Source: Omphiscola glabra | Lineage: Eukaryota; Mollusca; Gastropoda; Lymnaeidae | NCBI GenBank assembly: GCA_964017045.1 | Contig: OZ024802.1 | Coordinates: forward strand, 14,436,760-14,500,759 | Direction of reading: 5' to 3' | Length of the DNA: 64,000 nucleotides | In this document: one piece after another, positions 62,488 through 64,000 of the stretch | Numbering within the stretch: the first letter of the stretch is position 1 | How the letters are laid out: each line of letters begins with the position of its first letter | Program-made: the position numbers and the translations under genes | The notes under the pieces: model-generated | The model's database searches: none | Seen by the model: the letters and a program-made list of their open reading frames with translations, nothing else | Told to the model about the DNA's origin: nothing

Positions 62488-64000
62488 ATTAACGAATTGA
62501 AACTAGAGATAAACACATGACCACTAGAAGGACTTTGTTAACGAATTGAAACTAGAGATAAACACATGACCACTAGAAGGACTTTGTTAACGAATTGAAA
62601 CTAGAGATAAACACATGACCACTAGAAGGACTTTGTTAACGAATTGAAACTAGAGATAAACACATGACCACTAGAAGGACTTTGTTAACGAATTGAAACT
62701 AGAGATAAACACATGACCACTAGAAGGACTTTATTAACGAATTGAAACTAGAGATAAACACATGACCACTAGAAGGACTTTGTTAACGAATTGAAACTAG
62801 AGATAAACACATGACCACTAGAAGGACTTTGTTAACGAATTGAAACTAGAGATAAACACATGACCACTAGAAGGACTTTGTTAACGAATTGAAACTAGAG
62901 ATAAACACATGACTACTAGAAGGACTTTGTTAACGAATTGAAACTAGAGATAAACACATGACCACTAGAAGGACTTTGTTAACGAATTGAAACTAGAGAT
63001 AAACACATGACCACTAGAAGGACTTTGTTAACGAATTGAAACTAGAGATAAACACATGACCACTAGAAGGACTTTGTTAACGAATTGAAACTAGAGATAA
63101 ACACATGACCACTAGAAGGACTTTGTTAACGAATTGAAACTAGAGATAAACACATGACCACTAGAAGGACTTTGTTAACGAATTGAAACTAGAGATAAAC
63201 ACATGACTACTAGAAGGACTTTGTTAACGAATTGAAACTAGAGATAAACACATGACCACTTGAAGGACTTTGTTAACGAATTGAAACTAGAGATAAACAC
63301 ATGACCACTAGAAGGACTTTGTTAACGAATTGAAACTAGAGATAAACACATGACCACTAGAATGACTTTGTTAACGAATTGAAACTAGAGATAAACACAT
63401 GACCACTAGAAGGACTTTGTTAACGAATTGAAACTAGAGATAAACACATGACCACTAGAAGGACTTTGTTAACGAATTGAAACTAGAGATAAACACATGA
63501 CTACTAGAAGGACTTTGTTAACGAATTGAAACTAGAGATAAACACATGACCACTAGAAGGACTTTATTAACGAATTGAAACTAGAGATAAACACATGACC
63601 ACTAGAAGGACTTTGTTAACGAATTGAAACTAGAGATAAACACATGACCACTAGAAGGACTTTGTTAACGAATTGAAACTAGAGATAAACACATGACCAC
63701 TTGAAGGACTTTGTTAACGAATTGAAACTAGAGATAAACACATGACCACTAGAAGGACTTTGTTAACGAATTGAAACTAGAGATAAACACATGACCACTT
63801 GAAGGACTTTATTAACGAATTGAAACTAGAGATAAACACATGACCACTTGAAGGACTTTGTTAACGAATTGAAACTAGAGATAAACACATGACCACTTGA
63901 AGGACTTTGTTAACGAATTGAAACTAGAGATAAACACATGACCACTAGAAGGACTTTGTTAACGAATTGAAACTAGAGATAAACACATGACTACTAGAAG
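62488..64000 (+). repeat. Second copy of the 64-monomer segmental repeat (cut by window end)
   Basis: The same variant series at 62488, 62733, 63566, 63811 (TTATTA), 62914, 63208, 63502, 63992 (GACTAC), 63363 (GAATGAC) and 63261, 63702, 63800, 63849, 63898 (CACTTG). All 14 are offset by 3,136 bp from the first copy. Confidence 0.85.

Larger units (their letters stand above)
40829..64000 (+). repeat. 49-bp satellite DNA array (~470 assembled copies, runs off the window)
   Basis: The monomer begins GAAACTAGAGATAAACACAT, then GACCACTAGAAGGACTTTGT and TAACGAATT: 49 bp, always in the same orientation. It holds the palindrome GTTAAC. The first, diverged copy starts near 40829 (ACGTGACAACAAGAAGG). 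49 is not divisible by 3 and stops fall in every frame on both strands, so there is no coding potential. Most copies are identical; a few positions vary: GACCAC to GCCCAC or GACTAC, CACTAG to CACTTG, CACATG to CACGTG, TTGTTAAC to TTATTAAC. The variants are regional: GCCCAC occurs only left of about 49,815 and TTATTAAC only right of about 56,700. There are no spacers of unique sequence, so it is not a CRISPR array. It may be pericentromeric, subtelomeric or interstitial; the window cannot tell. Confidence 0.98.

Noticed and set aside
40829..64000. CRISPR-like array of regularly spaced repeats
   Set aside because: There are no unique spacers. The whole 49-bp unit is conserved and the context is eukaryotic.

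Overview
This window is repeat-rich, AT-leaning animal genomic DNA. It has no bacterial gene organisation, and almost every open reading frame is either a by-product of a tandem repeat whose unit length is divisible by 3 or a chance ORF. The content suggests a lophotrochozoan and most likely a gastropod mollusc: several hAT elements including a SPIN-like MITE (SPIN is known from a pond snail), Helitron-like elements with internal minisatellites (a pattern described in molluscs), dense minisatellites, and one spliced gene that looks like a secreted peptide precursor. The species cannot be fixed from sequence alone.

Positions 1-40,828 are mixed non-coding DNA holding about 25 different minisatellites (units of 9 to about 67 bp, about 9 kb in total) and many transposon remnants. 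These are hAT elements at 1145-1333, 8585-9376, 24820-25069 and 35346-35546 with a further hAT-like end near 12924; a long-TIR MITE at 4230-4534; a Helitron family with a complete 500-bp member at 16732-17231, partial or tandem members at 25851-26260 and 29155-29540, and a 3' end at 10062; and two copies of a composite element (14829-15606 and 29528-30829) that both carry the same 12-bp minisatellite. The one credible protein-coding locus is on the minus strand: an exon at 7996-8376 coding for a signal peptide and propeptide, followed in matching phase by a 42-bp micro-exon at 5826-5867 that ends just after a Lys-Arg cleavage site. The remaining exons were not found and may lie left of the window.

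Positions 40,829-64,000 (36% of the window) are one satellite array of a 49-bp monomer, all in one orientation, about 470 assembled copies, still running at the window edge and broken by a 200-base N gap (52,629-52,828). Its variants are not random. A 10-monomer (490-bp) higher-order unit recurs with the same internal variant pattern, and the last 1.5 kb or more repeats a segment exactly 3,136 bp (64 monomers) upstream at every diagnostic site I checked. This is direct evidence of recent, large-scale amplification. No rRNA gene, convincing tRNA or CRISPR array was found.
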